DNA from: Alphaproteobacteria bacterium
GTDB lineage: Bacteria > Pseudomonadota > Alphaproteobacteria > CAAGCB01 > CAG-977
DNA: 5,330 bases
Assembly: GCA_900768845.1 (NCBI GenBank)
Contig: CAAGEK010000030.1
Span: 1 to 5,330, forward strand
Direction of reading: 5' to 3'
The notes under the pieces: generated by a model
What the model was told of the DNA's origin: nothing
Databases searched by the model: none
Seen by the model: the letters and a program-made list of their open reading frames with translations, nothing else
Position numbers and translations under genes: made by a program
In this document: positions 1 through 5,330 of the stretch, piece by piece
Position numbering within the stretch: position 1 is the first letter of the stretch
Layout: the number at the start of each line of letters is the position of its first letter

Positions 1-3000
1 AGACTTCGTCCCGACCGTACCCGAAACCGAAACGGTAAGTATCGTTCCCCGTGCCGCCGTCCAACGTGTCGTTTCCCGCTCCGCCGTCCAGAACATCGTC
101 GCCGTCGTCCCCGTGAAGCACGTCATTTCCTCGGCCGCCGGTCAGAGTATCGTTCCCGTACCCCCCGTAAAGCGTATCTTGGCCGCTTCCCCCGTCAAGA
201 ATGTCGTCGCCCTCTTCGCCGTAAAGAACATCGTTCCCCCCGTTTCCGAAAAGCGTATCGTCCGCCTGCGTCCCGTAAAGCGTATCCGCACCCGCGCCGC
301 CGTGCAACGGCTCCATTGACAGACGCGTGATAAAATCGACGTCTTCGTCTTCGCCGTTTAAAAAGCGGATGACGCCGATGCGATAAGCCTCATCGCTTTC
401 CGACGCCGCTTTGCGAACGGTTACGCTCGAACCGTCGGGCAAAATCACCGTCGCACTGTCAATCGTGCGCTGAACCGATATCTCCGACGCCGCCACGGTT
501 GCATCAATCTCGATAACGTTCGTGCCGTATCCGTCTTCGATTTCATCGTGACCGCCCCCCAATTCCAACCGGTAAACATCGTTGCCGTATCCGCCGCGAA
601 GAACGTCGTCCCCCGCTCCGCCGATCAAAGTGTCGTTTCCGTCTTCGCCTTCCAAAACGTCGTCGCCGACGCCCCCGTAAAGCACATCGTCACCCGCGCC
701 GCCTTTCAAAACATCGTGACCGCCCAAACCGTACAACACATCCTTGTCGTTCGATCCCTCCATCACTTCGCCGGATTCCGTCCCGAAAACCAGCAAAGAC
801 GGCAAAATCAAAGCCGTTTCGACGTCTTCGTCAACCCCGTTTTCAAACGTAAATCGGGAAATCCGGTTGCCGGTTTCGGATGAAACGCCTCCGCGCTCAA
901 TCCGTAAAACGCTCCCGTCCGACAAAACAGCATACAAATCCGACAAAACACGCACAAACGTCACATCCGAACGCGATACATCCGCCCTGAATTCAACCTT
1001 GTTCGTCCCCAAATCGTCCCGAATGACGTCGTTGCCGTCCCCGAAACCGAAAACATAAACGTCGTTGCCTTCGCCGCCTTCCGTTATGTCGTCACCCGCG
1101 CCGCCGTCCAAAACATCATTGCCCCCGCCCCCGATCAATACGTCATCGCCCAAGCCTCCGGACAACAAATCGTTGCCGTTTCCGCCGTCCAACCTGTCGT
1201 TTCCGTCGCCTCCGTCAAGAATATCGTGCCCTGCGCCGCCCGAAATGTAATCATCGCCTCCGCGTCCCGACAAAAAGTCAGACCCCGCCTCTCCCTTCAG
1301 CCCGTCATAACCGTCCGTACCGTAAACGGCCGTCATCCCGTTCATCAGCAACGTCGAATAATCGTTTAGCCCCGCTTCCGAAATCAGGTTTTGCAGTTGC
1401 AACAAATCCGCGTTTTCCGTGCAAAGCCCTTTCATCAAAGAAACAAGCGGCAATAAAAAGTTCAACCGTTCCCGCAACGAAGAAAGCGATAAAGCCGCCG
1501 TTTTAACCGGTGCGGATATTTTATCAAAAATATCGGAAACGCTCTCCGCAAACAACAGCTTGTCCGCGGCCTTGTCATAGGAAACATCAACCCCCATCCG
1601 GCGCAACAAACCTTGACACAGCAAACGTTCCGACGCCGATGTTACAAACGTTTGCCAAGCCCGTTCCATCAAATGCAGGGCTTCCGTTCCCGTGGGAACA
1701 TTCAGCCCGTTTTGATTGTACGAACGCCCCATAAACTTTTCCAACGTCGCAAGTTTGCGTTCCGAAAAAACTCCCGTGTCCGAATAATTTTTCGTCCCCG
1801 CCCACAAATATAACAGCTCTTCCGTCAACGCCGTGAAACCACTTAACTCCGATAACGAAACCGAATTGATTTTATGCAAAGCAAACAGCAAATCGTCATT
1901 CATGCTTGCGGCGATATGCAAATCGGCCAAAACGCCGTACCCTTTCAAATCGGGCATAAACAGCACCGCCGGTGATATTTCAATCGTCGCAGGATCCAAC
2001 GGATCGCCGATATAACGGCTGTCCGCCGTTTCCCTGTGGAAATACGCTTCCCCCACAACGCCGTTCGTCCCGTCCGAACGCGTAAAGCTCGATACGCGGT
2101 CTATCAAAGATCCCTCTATCGTCGTGCCGCTCTCTTCGGGCGATAAATTGACGGAGGTAATGCCGGCGTCGCTTAACGTTTGCAACTCGCCTTCGTCCGT
2201 CACCCCGTTCCCGTTCACATCACGCCATAATTGCAATCCCGAAAAACCTTCGTCACTCGCATCCAACACGCCGTCCCCGTTCGTATCCATTAACGACAAA
2301 TCGTCAAATCCGGGGAAATTTTCACTGCCGATCAATTCGTGAATGTTCTCTATCAATCCGTTGGCGTTTAAATCCCTCACCAAAAAAGCGTCATCGCCGC
2401 CAAGCCAATCATTCCGCGTCGCAAATCCGTTCCCCGTCAAATCAAAATAGGCATTGCTTGACGACGCACCGACGATTTCTATCCCGTCTCCGTCCATGTC
2501 AAATACCAACGGATCTATCAATACAGGTACGGTTAATTCAGAACCGATGACTAATTCTTGTATTTCCGCACCTTTCGATTCCAATACTTGGCTATAGCTT
2601 GCATTCAATAATTCATCAGTATTTATTTGTTGATCATTAAAAATTATAGTAGAAATATTTGATGAATTCACAAAAATTATACCATTCCCATCCCTCATAA
2701 ATATTTTATAAGTTAAATCATCATATTTAATGATTTCATAATCCGCACTTTCCCCTTTTATTTCGATTACGTTCGTTCCCTCTGTATCGCCACAGATTGT
2801 ATCAATGCCGTCTCCAGCAGAAAACGAATACCGGTCGTTTCCGGCTCCCCCGTTTAAAAGATCGTCTCCTCGCCCTCCTTCAATGTAATCATCTCCTTCT
2901 TCTCCATATAAAACATTATTGCCTTGATTGCCAATGATAAGGTCATCTCCCTTCCCACCGAGAATTAATGCCGATTTTTCACCGGAGAGCGTAAATGTAT

Positions 3001-3841
3001 TTGCATCATCATCTCCGCAATAAATTTCATCCCAATCTATAGAATGTTGCGGAGCATATTTGGATAATAACATCTCGCTGGCTTCTTTTATTTTAACCTC
3101 CATACGATCTTCACCACTAAAATATCTTTCCCATATTTTTTCATAATCAAGAATTTTCTGTTTATTTTCCTGAAACATGACATAAGACGCTCTGGCCATC
3201 GTTTCATTGATTACATCTTCGTGTAAACAAATGAAATCACTTTCTTCTATACGCCTTGATGTTATTCCGGGGGCATTATCCGGTGAGTTATTACCATTCG
3301 AATTATATCTGATTTCATACCATAATCTGGCCTGAGCCAAACTCTTTTCATAAGCATCCTGAGATGTCATCAATGTTTTATAATGTTTAATAGTACTGGG
3401 AGCTTCTTTGGATATATTTTCAGGATTCGTTATATTATATAAGCAAGAAATAATACCTATACGAGCATCGTTTCTAGGAAAAACTTCACCACACGCTTTA
3501 TCTAAACCGTCTTCATATTTCTTAAGCTTATCATTTAAAAGGTTTGTTGCCTCCTCTTCTGTAATTGAGATAGAGGAAAGGCTTTCAGAAGTAGCACTTT
3601 TCGTTCTGATTTGCTCCATTTGGGCTTGCGATATTTGTCTATCTTCATCTGCTATAAACGAATTAACATATGCGCGGGTACTCTCTGTAGCACCGTTTAC
3701 ACTAATATCAAAACCATACCCTATCGTCCAATTACCTCTAACTATATGACAACCATTACCACCCGTCCCACTCGCTAATTTAGCATTTTCTCTTTCTTTA
3801 AACAAAGAATTCCTTTTCTCTTTATATTCGGCTTCATTCAT
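1..3841 (-). CDS. Lysozyme-RTX toxin with FrpC-like self-processing module (partial, C-terminus beyond window)
   Basis: The frame is open from ATG at 3841-3839 to the left edge: 1280 residues, no stop, no frameshift. A good Shine-Dalgarno (AAGGAG, 7 nt upstream) supports the start. Domains in order: lysozyme-like fold (about 10-205), helical linker (205-290), five RTX nonapeptides (295-336), beta-rich spacer, FrpC-like self-processing module from Asp443-Pro444 to about 612, helical domain (about 625-838) with the MPDLKGYG and LLYLWAG motifs seen in large RTX proteins, then RTX blocks at 841-930, 1020-1091 and 1181-1270 separated by beta-rich spacers. There is no N-terminal signal peptide, as expected for type I secretion; the C-terminal secretion signal would lie outside the window. 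Known: RTX repeats bind calcium and fold outside the cell. Inferred: a secreted peptidoglycan-cutting effector aimed at competitor cells. It lies 15 bp after the putative inhibitor gene, probably in the same operon. The first 437 codons are AT-rich (ATA, AGA, TTA common), the rest GC-rich (TTG, ACG, TCG, GCG), which suggests a mosaic origin. Confidence 0.92.
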   Translation of the reverse strand, partial: MNEAEYKEKRNSLFKERENAKLASGTGGNGCHIVRGNWTIGYGFDISVNGATESTRAYVNSFIADEDRQISQAQMEQIRTKSATSESLSSISITEEEATNLLNDKLKKYEDGLDKACGEVFPRNDARIGIISCLYNITNPENISKEAPSTIKHYKTLMTSQDAYEKSLAQARLWYEIRYNSNGNNSPDNAPGITSRRIEESDFICLHEDVINETMARASYVMFQENKQKILDYEKIWERYFSGEDRMEVKIKEASEMLLSKYAPQHSIDWDEIYCGDDDANTFTLSGEKSALILGGKGDDLIIGNQGNNVLYGEEGDDYIEGGRGDDLLNGGAGNDRYSFSAGDGIDTICGDTEGTNVIEIKGESADYEIIKYDDLTYKIFMRDGNGIIFVNSSNISTIIFNDQQINTDELLNASYSQVLESKGAEIQELVIGSELTVPVLIDPLVFDMDGDGIEIVGASSSNAYFDLTGNGFATRNDWLGGDDAFLVRDLNANGLIENIHELIGSENFPGFDDLSLMDTNGDGVLDASDEGFSGLQLWRDVNGNGVTDEGELQTLSDAGITSVNLSPEESGTTIEGSLIDRVSSFTRSDGTNGVVGEAYFHRETADSRYIGDPLDPATIEISPAVLFMPDLKGYGVLADLHIAASMNDDLLFALHKINSVSLSELSGFTALTEELLYLWAGTKNYSDTGVFSERKLATLEKFMGRSYNQNGLNVPTGTEALHLMERAWQTFVTSASERLLCQGLLRRMGVDVSYDKAADKLLFAESVSDIFDKISAPVKTAALSLSSLRERLNFLLPLVSLMKGLCTENADLLQLQNLISEAGLNDYSTLLMNGMTAVYGTDGYDGLKGEAGSDFLSGRGGDDYISGGAGHDILDGGDGNDRLDGGNGNDLLSGGLGDDVLIGGGGNDVLDGGAGDDITEGGEGNDVYVFGFGDGNDVIRDDLGTNKVEFRADVSRSDVTFVRVLSDLYAVLSDGSVLRIERGGVSSETGNRISRFTFENGVDEDVETALILPSLLVFGTESGEVMEGSNDKDVLYGLGGHDVLKGGAGDDVLYGGVGDDVLEGEDGNDTLIGGAGDDVLRGGYGNDVYRLELGGGHDEIEDGYGTNVIEIDATVAASEISVQRTIDSATVILPDGSSVTVRKAASESDEAYRIGVIRFLNGEDEDVDFITRLSMEPLHGGAGADTLYGTQADDTLFGNGGNDVLYGEEGDDILDGGSGQDTLYGGYGNDTLTGGRGNDVLHGDDGDDVLDGGAGNDTLDGGTGNDTYRFGFGYGRDEV
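32..301 (-). repeat. RTX block IV (10 nonapeptides, near window edge)
   Basis: Residues 1181-1270 form ten units, from GGAGADTLY and GTQADDTLF to GGAGNDTLD and GGTGNDTYR. They are followed by FGFGYGRDEV, the start of another block-closing spacer cut by the window edge. A further module and the type I secretion signal are therefore expected beyond position 1. Confidence 0.95.
569..784 (-). repeat. RTX block III (8 nonapeptides)
   Basis: Residues 1020-1091 form eight in-register units. The first two (GTESGEVME, GSNDKDVLY) are degenerate; the others, such as GGAGDDVLY, GGVGDDVLE and GEDGNDTLI, fit the calcium-binding consensus. The following spacer (GGGHDEIEDGYGTNVIEI ... FLNGEDEDV) is homologous to the one after block II, showing that block plus spacer was duplicated as a unit of about 160-180 residues. 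Confidence 0.95.
1052..1321 (-). repeat. RTX block II (10 nonapeptides)
   Basis: Residues 841-930 form ten consecutive 9-residue units in perfect register, from GTDGYDGLK through GRGGDDYIS, GGAGHDILD and GGDGNDRLD to GGEGNDVYV. The first two are degenerate; the rest fit GGxGxDxUx. The block leads into a beta-rich spacer (VFGFGDGNDVIRDD...GTNKVEF) ending near FENGVDEDVE. It should fold as a calcium-stabilised parallel beta roll outside the cell. Confidence 0.95.
1328..1969 (-). other. Helical RTX-family domain between processing module and RTX block II
   Basis: Residues about 625-838 are rich in Leu, Ala, Glu and Lys and free of glycine repeats. They contain MPDLKGYGVLADLHIAASM (from 629), LTEELLYLWAG (W680) and LATLEKFMGRSYNQNG. 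Wording of this kind follows the FrpA/FrpC-type module in many long RTX calcium-binding proteins of proteobacteria. I know of no enzymatic role; it probably links the processing module to the calcium-binding rods. Confidence 0.6.
2006..2515 (-). other. FrpC-like self-processing module with Asp-Pro cleavage site
   Basis: Residues 443-612. The module opens with Asp443-Pro444 followed by LVFDMDGDGIEIVG, and continues with NDWLGGDDAFLVRDLNANG and several EF-hand-like loops: D490/N492/N494, D519/N521/D523/D527/D530 and D541/N543/N545/D549/E552. This order and wording closely parallels Neisseria FrpC, where calcium triggers autocatalytic cleavage of Asp414-Pro415 and the freed Asp can form an isopeptide bond with a lysine of another protein. 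Seen here: the DPL-x-DMDGDG start and the loops. Inferred: the same reaction would release residues 1-443 (lysozyme plus the first RTX block) from the RTX carrier. A second Asp-Pro pair (D613-P614, D616-P617) lies just after the module. The closeness of the motifs makes the family call fairly firm; activity is untested. Confidence 0.82.
2390..2530 (-). repeat. Direct repeat copy A (start of self-processing module, in the toxin)
   Basis: This 141-bp segment codes for toxin residues 438-484 and aligns without gaps to 5073-5213. By eye there are 10 mismatches (about 93% identity); nine are synonymous and one gives Phe447 versus Leu. It begins just before Asp443-Pro444, at the AT-rich to GC-rich change. 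It is a likely homologous-recombination tract. Confidence 0.95.
2834..2959 (-). repeat. RTX block I (5 nonapeptides, before the cleavage site)
   Basis: Residues 295-336: GGKGDDLII, GNQGNNVLY, GEEGDDYIE, GGRGDDLLN and GGAGND, the GGxGxDxUx calcium-binding pattern. It is followed by a YSFSAGDGIDTI spacer like those after the later blocks. Unlike the others, this block lies upstream of Asp443-Pro444 and is coded in AT-rich DNA, so it belongs to the exchangeable N-terminal part and would stay with the lysozyme domain after cleavage. Confidence 0.9.
3227..3814 (-). other. Lysozyme-like domain (pesticin/GH24 type) of the RTX toxin
   Basis: Residues about 10-205 of the RTX protein. Three landmarks of phage-type lysozymes appear in order. 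First is the WTIGYGFD motif (W38-D45), where Thr39 and Asp45 are six residues apart and a glutamate lies 23 (E16) or 21 (E18) residues before the Thr. This E...T...D order is that of pesticin-like muramidases rather than T4 lysozyme. Second is a helix like the FNxG/STxxK region (GIISCLYNIT ... STIKHYK). Third is a C-terminal ARLWYEIRYNSNG ... GITSRRIEES segment (W174, R196-R197, E200) typical of the family. The expected activity is cleavage of the glycan strands of peptidoglycan in the periplasm. The usual EG dipeptide at the catalytic Glu is absent, and the segment before WTIGYG is shorter than in most relatives, so activity is not certain. The assignment is from memory of motifs, not from a search. 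Confidence 0.7.
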
Positions 3842-3856
3842 CGCCTTTCTCCTTCT
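3842..3856 (-). promoter_or_regulatory. Intergenic gap with ribosome binding site of the RTX toxin
   Basis: The whole 15-bp gap between the inhibitor-like gene and the toxin is occupied by AGAAGGAGAAAGGCG; AAGGAG lies 7 nt before ATG. There is no room for a promoter or terminator, so translation of the toxin depends on a transcript from upstream. The site fixes the start at 3841 over the out-of-frame ATG at 3837. Confidence 0.8.
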
Positions 3857-4894
3857 CTATGGAAACACCGTAAAATGGCACAAGACATCTTTTTTACCGG
3901 TCTTGCTGATTTTATAAACCTCATAAGGCCTGATGTCATCCCCCCAATATTCAGGGTCAAGCAGACGTTCTGGATCGACTAGAAAATCTTCCCCATATCG
4001 TCTGGGCTTTCTTTCCATTACTGCCGCAAAGACACCATAATATATTCCGTTATATTTAAAAAAGAAACTATCATCTATCCTTGAAGGAGAAAAATCAGGA
4101 AGCGATATTCGTTTTGATTTGTTTGTTTCCTTATCATATGCATAATAACTCTTCTGCAAATATGTTCCAGAGTCAGCTTTATACGCCATCTTATAGATTA
4201 AATTGTCGACACCATCATTGTCATAATCAATAAGAGAAAAATAAGGTGTAGCATCAGGATTATGTTCTTCATACTGCCCCATTGAAGCGACATAAGCTTT
4301 TTTAAAATCGCTCAAATTTACTCCCGCTTCTTCAGCCGACATCGTATCTTGTCCTATTTTTTTATCGGAAAAATGTTGCTTGATATAAGGACAAACTGCC
4401 TCTTGTTCTTTTCTGGTTATATTTTTTCCTGAATAGGAATCATATAAAATAACCCCGTTCGAATGTGTTGGGATATTGCCATAAGTACTCTTAAGCCCAT
4501 ACCATAAAAACAATGAATCTAATTTAGTATTTTCTAAATCCCTGCGAAGACAAATATATATACACTGTTCAACTGTACGATCAGAACCTTCCTCCACACA
4601 TCGCATCACATGATCTGAATTCGCATAATTTTTCATCATATTTTTGAATTCTTTATATTTTTCATCCCCTATTTCGCTATTTATTTTAGATATATTTTCT
4701 ATGTTACTCAATGTATCTTGATAACCAAAGCAATATCTTTGATCTGAACAAATTTTTTTTTCAACAACATCTTGAGTAACATTACAATCAATATCCCCAC
4801 AAACTGTAGGGATATACTCTTGTGAATAAGACGATTTTAAATTAAATGCACATAAAAACTGAAACAAAAATACGAAAAACCTTAATCGACACAT
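3857..4894 (-). CDS. Secreted Cys-rich protein with LprI/DUF1311-like motif; candidate lysozyme inhibitor (immunity)
   Basis: 345 residues. ATG at 4894 has a strong Shine-Dalgarno (AGGAG, 8 nt upstream). Residues 1-24 look like a Sec signal (MCRLR, hydrophobic FFVFLFQFLCAF, possible cut after SYS); Cys15 is not in a lipobox, so a soluble periplasmic or secreted protein is likely. Mature residues 37-49 read C-x7-E-x2-IC, the signature of LprI/DUF1311 domains; LprI of mycobacteria inhibits lysozyme. Further cysteines (C32, C55, C99, C111, C115) could form disulfides. Residues 221-240 contain IDYDNDGVDNLIY, a calcium-binding-like loop of the VCBS/FG-GAP sort. The C-terminal third has no domain I recognise. 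The gene ends 15 bp before the lysozyme-RTX toxin, so the two are probably cotranscribed. The order matches Neisseria frpD-frpC, where the upstream lipoprotein FrpD binds the N-terminal part of FrpC. An immunity role is inferred; the LprI likeness rests on one short motif. Confidence 0.85.
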   Translation of the reverse strand: MCRLRFFVFLFQFLCAFNLKSSYSQEYIPTVCGDIDCNVTQDVVEKKICSDQRYCFGYQDTLSNIENISKINSEIGDEKYKEFKNMMKNYANSDHVMRCVEEGSDRTVEQCIYICLRRDLENTKLDSLFLWYGLKSTYGNIPTHSNGVILYDSYSGKNITRKEQEAVCPYIKQHFSDKKIGQDTMSAEEAGVNLSDFKKAYVASMGQYEEHNPDATPYFSLIDYDNDGVDNLIYKMAYKADSGTYLQKSYYAYDKETNKSKRISLPDFSPSRIDDSFFFKYNGIYYGVFAAVMERKPRRYGEDFLVDPERLLDPEYWGDDIRPYEVYKISKTGKKDVLCHFTVFP

Positions 4895-5027
4895 AAAACC
4901 TTCTCCTTCCTTTTATATCTTAAAATGACAGACATATACTAAACTTCATACTTAATGTGTAACACATCAAACTAAAAGTGTAAACATAATTTTTAACACA
5001 ATCATATATTTTTATAAAAACACGCTA
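4895..5027 (-). promoter_or_regulatory. AT-rich intergenic region, probable promoter/operator area for the inhibitor-toxin pair
   Basis: This 133-bp gap without a gene separates the truncated module from the inhibitor-like gene. It ends in a purine-rich GGAAGGAG ribosome site before ATG 4894. I see TTTACA on the minus strand at 4984-4979 as a possible -35, but only a poor -10 (TACACA) 17 bp on, so no promoter can be fixed. It is the only place upstream of the two genes, within the window, with space for one. No GC-rich terminator hairpin is visible after the upstream stop. Confidence 0.4.
4955..4967. promoter_or_regulatory. Perfect 13-bp inverted repeat ATGTGT-A-ACACAT
   Basis: ATGTGT and ACACAT flank a single central base. 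A second, imperfect pair with the same core (GTGTAAA at 4978-4984, TTTAACAC at 4992-4999) lies just upstream of it in transcription direction. Repeated GTGT/ACAC half-sites in the only upstream gap could bind a dimeric regulator, but AT-rich DNA throws up such palindromes easily and I recognise no known operator. Confidence 0.35.
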
Positions 5028-5330
5028 TTATGCGGCAATGCGCCCAATCTGCCCCGCCCCGCCCGACAAGGTATCATCGCCGCCAAGCCAATCATTCCGC
5101 GTTGCAAATCCGTTCCCCGTCAAATCAAAATATGCATTACTTGATGATGCCCCGACGATTTCTATCCCGTCTCCGTCCATATCCAACACCAACGGATCTA
5201 TCAATACAGGTACGCTGTTCTCGGCAAGATCAATCTTTGACAAAATCGCGTCAGAATGATTCAATATTTCAATAATTAAAGGCGTAGAAGGTAAATCACC
5301 ATCGCTATTACTGTCGTATTCCCGATAACA
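5028..5330 (-). CDS. C-terminal end of an upstream truncated RTX/SPM toxin module (partial, 5' end beyond window)
   Basis: The frame is open from the right edge to TAA at 5030-5028; 100 residues are visible. A TTG start at 5264 is possible, but no Shine-Dalgarno precedes it and the frame stays open for 22 codons upstream, so I treat it as the tail of a longer gene. The visible part begins CYREYDSNSDGDLPSTP, unlike anything in the main toxin. It then runs through 47 residues (VPVLIDPLV ... WLGGDD) with a single Leu/Phe difference from toxin residues 438-484, including the Asp-Pro cleavage site. After GGDD it switches to TLSGGAGQIGRIAA and stops, so most of the processing module and all of the RTX carrier are missing. 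Likely a displaced former N-terminal toxin cassette, or a remnant of one. Whether it makes a working protein cannot be told. Confidence 0.75.
   Translation of the reverse strand, partial: CYREYDSNSDGDLPSTPLIIEILNHSDAILSKIDLAENSVPVLIDPLVLDMDGDGIEIVGASSSNAYFDLTGNGFATRNDWLGGDDTLSGGAGQIGRIAA
5073..5213 (-). repeat. Direct repeat copy B (in the upstream truncated module)
   Basis: Partner of 2390-2530 in the same orientation, 2683 bp away. The copies lose similarity abruptly at both ends: before the VPVLIDP codons the flanks are unrelated apart from the AT-rich character, and after the GGDD codons copy B passes into TLSGGAG. The intervening segment holds exactly the putative inhibitor gene plus the N-terminal lysozyme module. 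Confidence 0.95.

Noticed and set aside
113..1250. Several plus-strand open frames of 61-111 codons
   Set aside because: They are antisense shadows of the RTX repeats: their low-complexity VKNIV/PPS patterns merely reflect the 27-base period of the nonapeptides, and they have no convincing ribosome sites.
32..1321. CRISPR-like or satellite repeats
   Set aside because: The periodic GC-rich motifs are degenerate 27-bp units coding for RTX nonapeptides, with no constant repeat and unique spacer structure.
3408..3749. Plus-strand 113-codon frame
   Set aside because: It lies entirely antisense to the lysozyme-like domain, which has clear family motifs and codon structure; no independent support.
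3700..3814. T4-lysozyme spacing of catalytic residues (E-x8-D-x5-T)
   Set aside because: No Asp lies six residues before Thr39; the Thr-then-Asp order (T39, D45) fits the pesticin-like arrangement instead.
4845..4894. Lipoprotein signal at Cys15 of the inhibitor-like protein
   Set aside because: The residues before Cys15 (QFL) do not fit a lipobox; an ordinary Sec signal is more likely.
5004..5026. Terminator formed by TTTTTATAAAAA after the upstream stop
   Set aside because: The palindrome is only A/T with no GC stem, so a rho-independent terminator is not supported.
5028..5264. Complete 78-residue gene starting at TTG 5264
   Set aside because: No Shine-Dalgarno before the TTG and the same frame stays open to the window edge, so a partial longer gene is the better reading.
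5030..5275. Overlapping plus-strand frames at the right end
   Set aside because: Antisense to the copy of the processing module, which is recognisable protein on the minus strand.

Overview
The window is one transcriptional direction throughout: every supported gene is on the minus strand, so biology reads from the right end (5330) to the left end (1). It looks like an accessory toxin locus of a Gram-negative bacterium, probably a proteobacterium. The reasons are RTX nonapeptide arrays of the type I secretion kind, a FrpC-like self-processing module, and a periplasmic-type neighbour with a Sec signal. I cannot name the species.

Layout in transcription order: (1) the tail of a gene entering from beyond 5330 and stopping at 5028. 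It ends in a 47-residue, nearly identical copy of the start of the self-processing module of the main toxin, then a short RTX-like tail. (2) An AT-rich 133-bp gap with TGTG/ACAC inverted repeats, possibly regulatory. (3) A 345-residue secreted, Cys-rich protein (4894-3857) whose mature N-terminus resembles the LprI/DUF1311 lysozyme-inhibitor motif. (4) After only 15 bp, a large RTX protein (3841 to beyond 1; 1280 residues visible, no C-terminus). Its order is: lysozyme-like domain (pesticin/GH24 type), helical linker, five RTX repeats, FrpC-like module beginning at Asp443-Pro444, helical RTX-family domain, then three further RTX blocks of 10, 8 and 10 visible repeats separated by beta-rich spacers.

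Working model (inference): this is a polymorphic toxin arranged in mirror image to CdiA-type toxins. The variable effector is at the N-terminus, the conserved secretion and processing part is at the C-terminus, and the displaced older module lies upstream. The lysozyme effector would be exported by type I secretion. Calcium would then trigger cleavage at Asp-Pro, freeing the lysozyme part or attaching it to a lysine on another protein. The upstream secreted protein would be the matching inhibitor (immunity), parallel to the frpD-frpC gene order of Neisseria. Base composition changes from AT-rich to GC-rich almost exactly at the Asp-Pro site, and the duplicated 141-bp segment begins there too. 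This suggests that this short conserved segment is where effector cassettes are exchanged.
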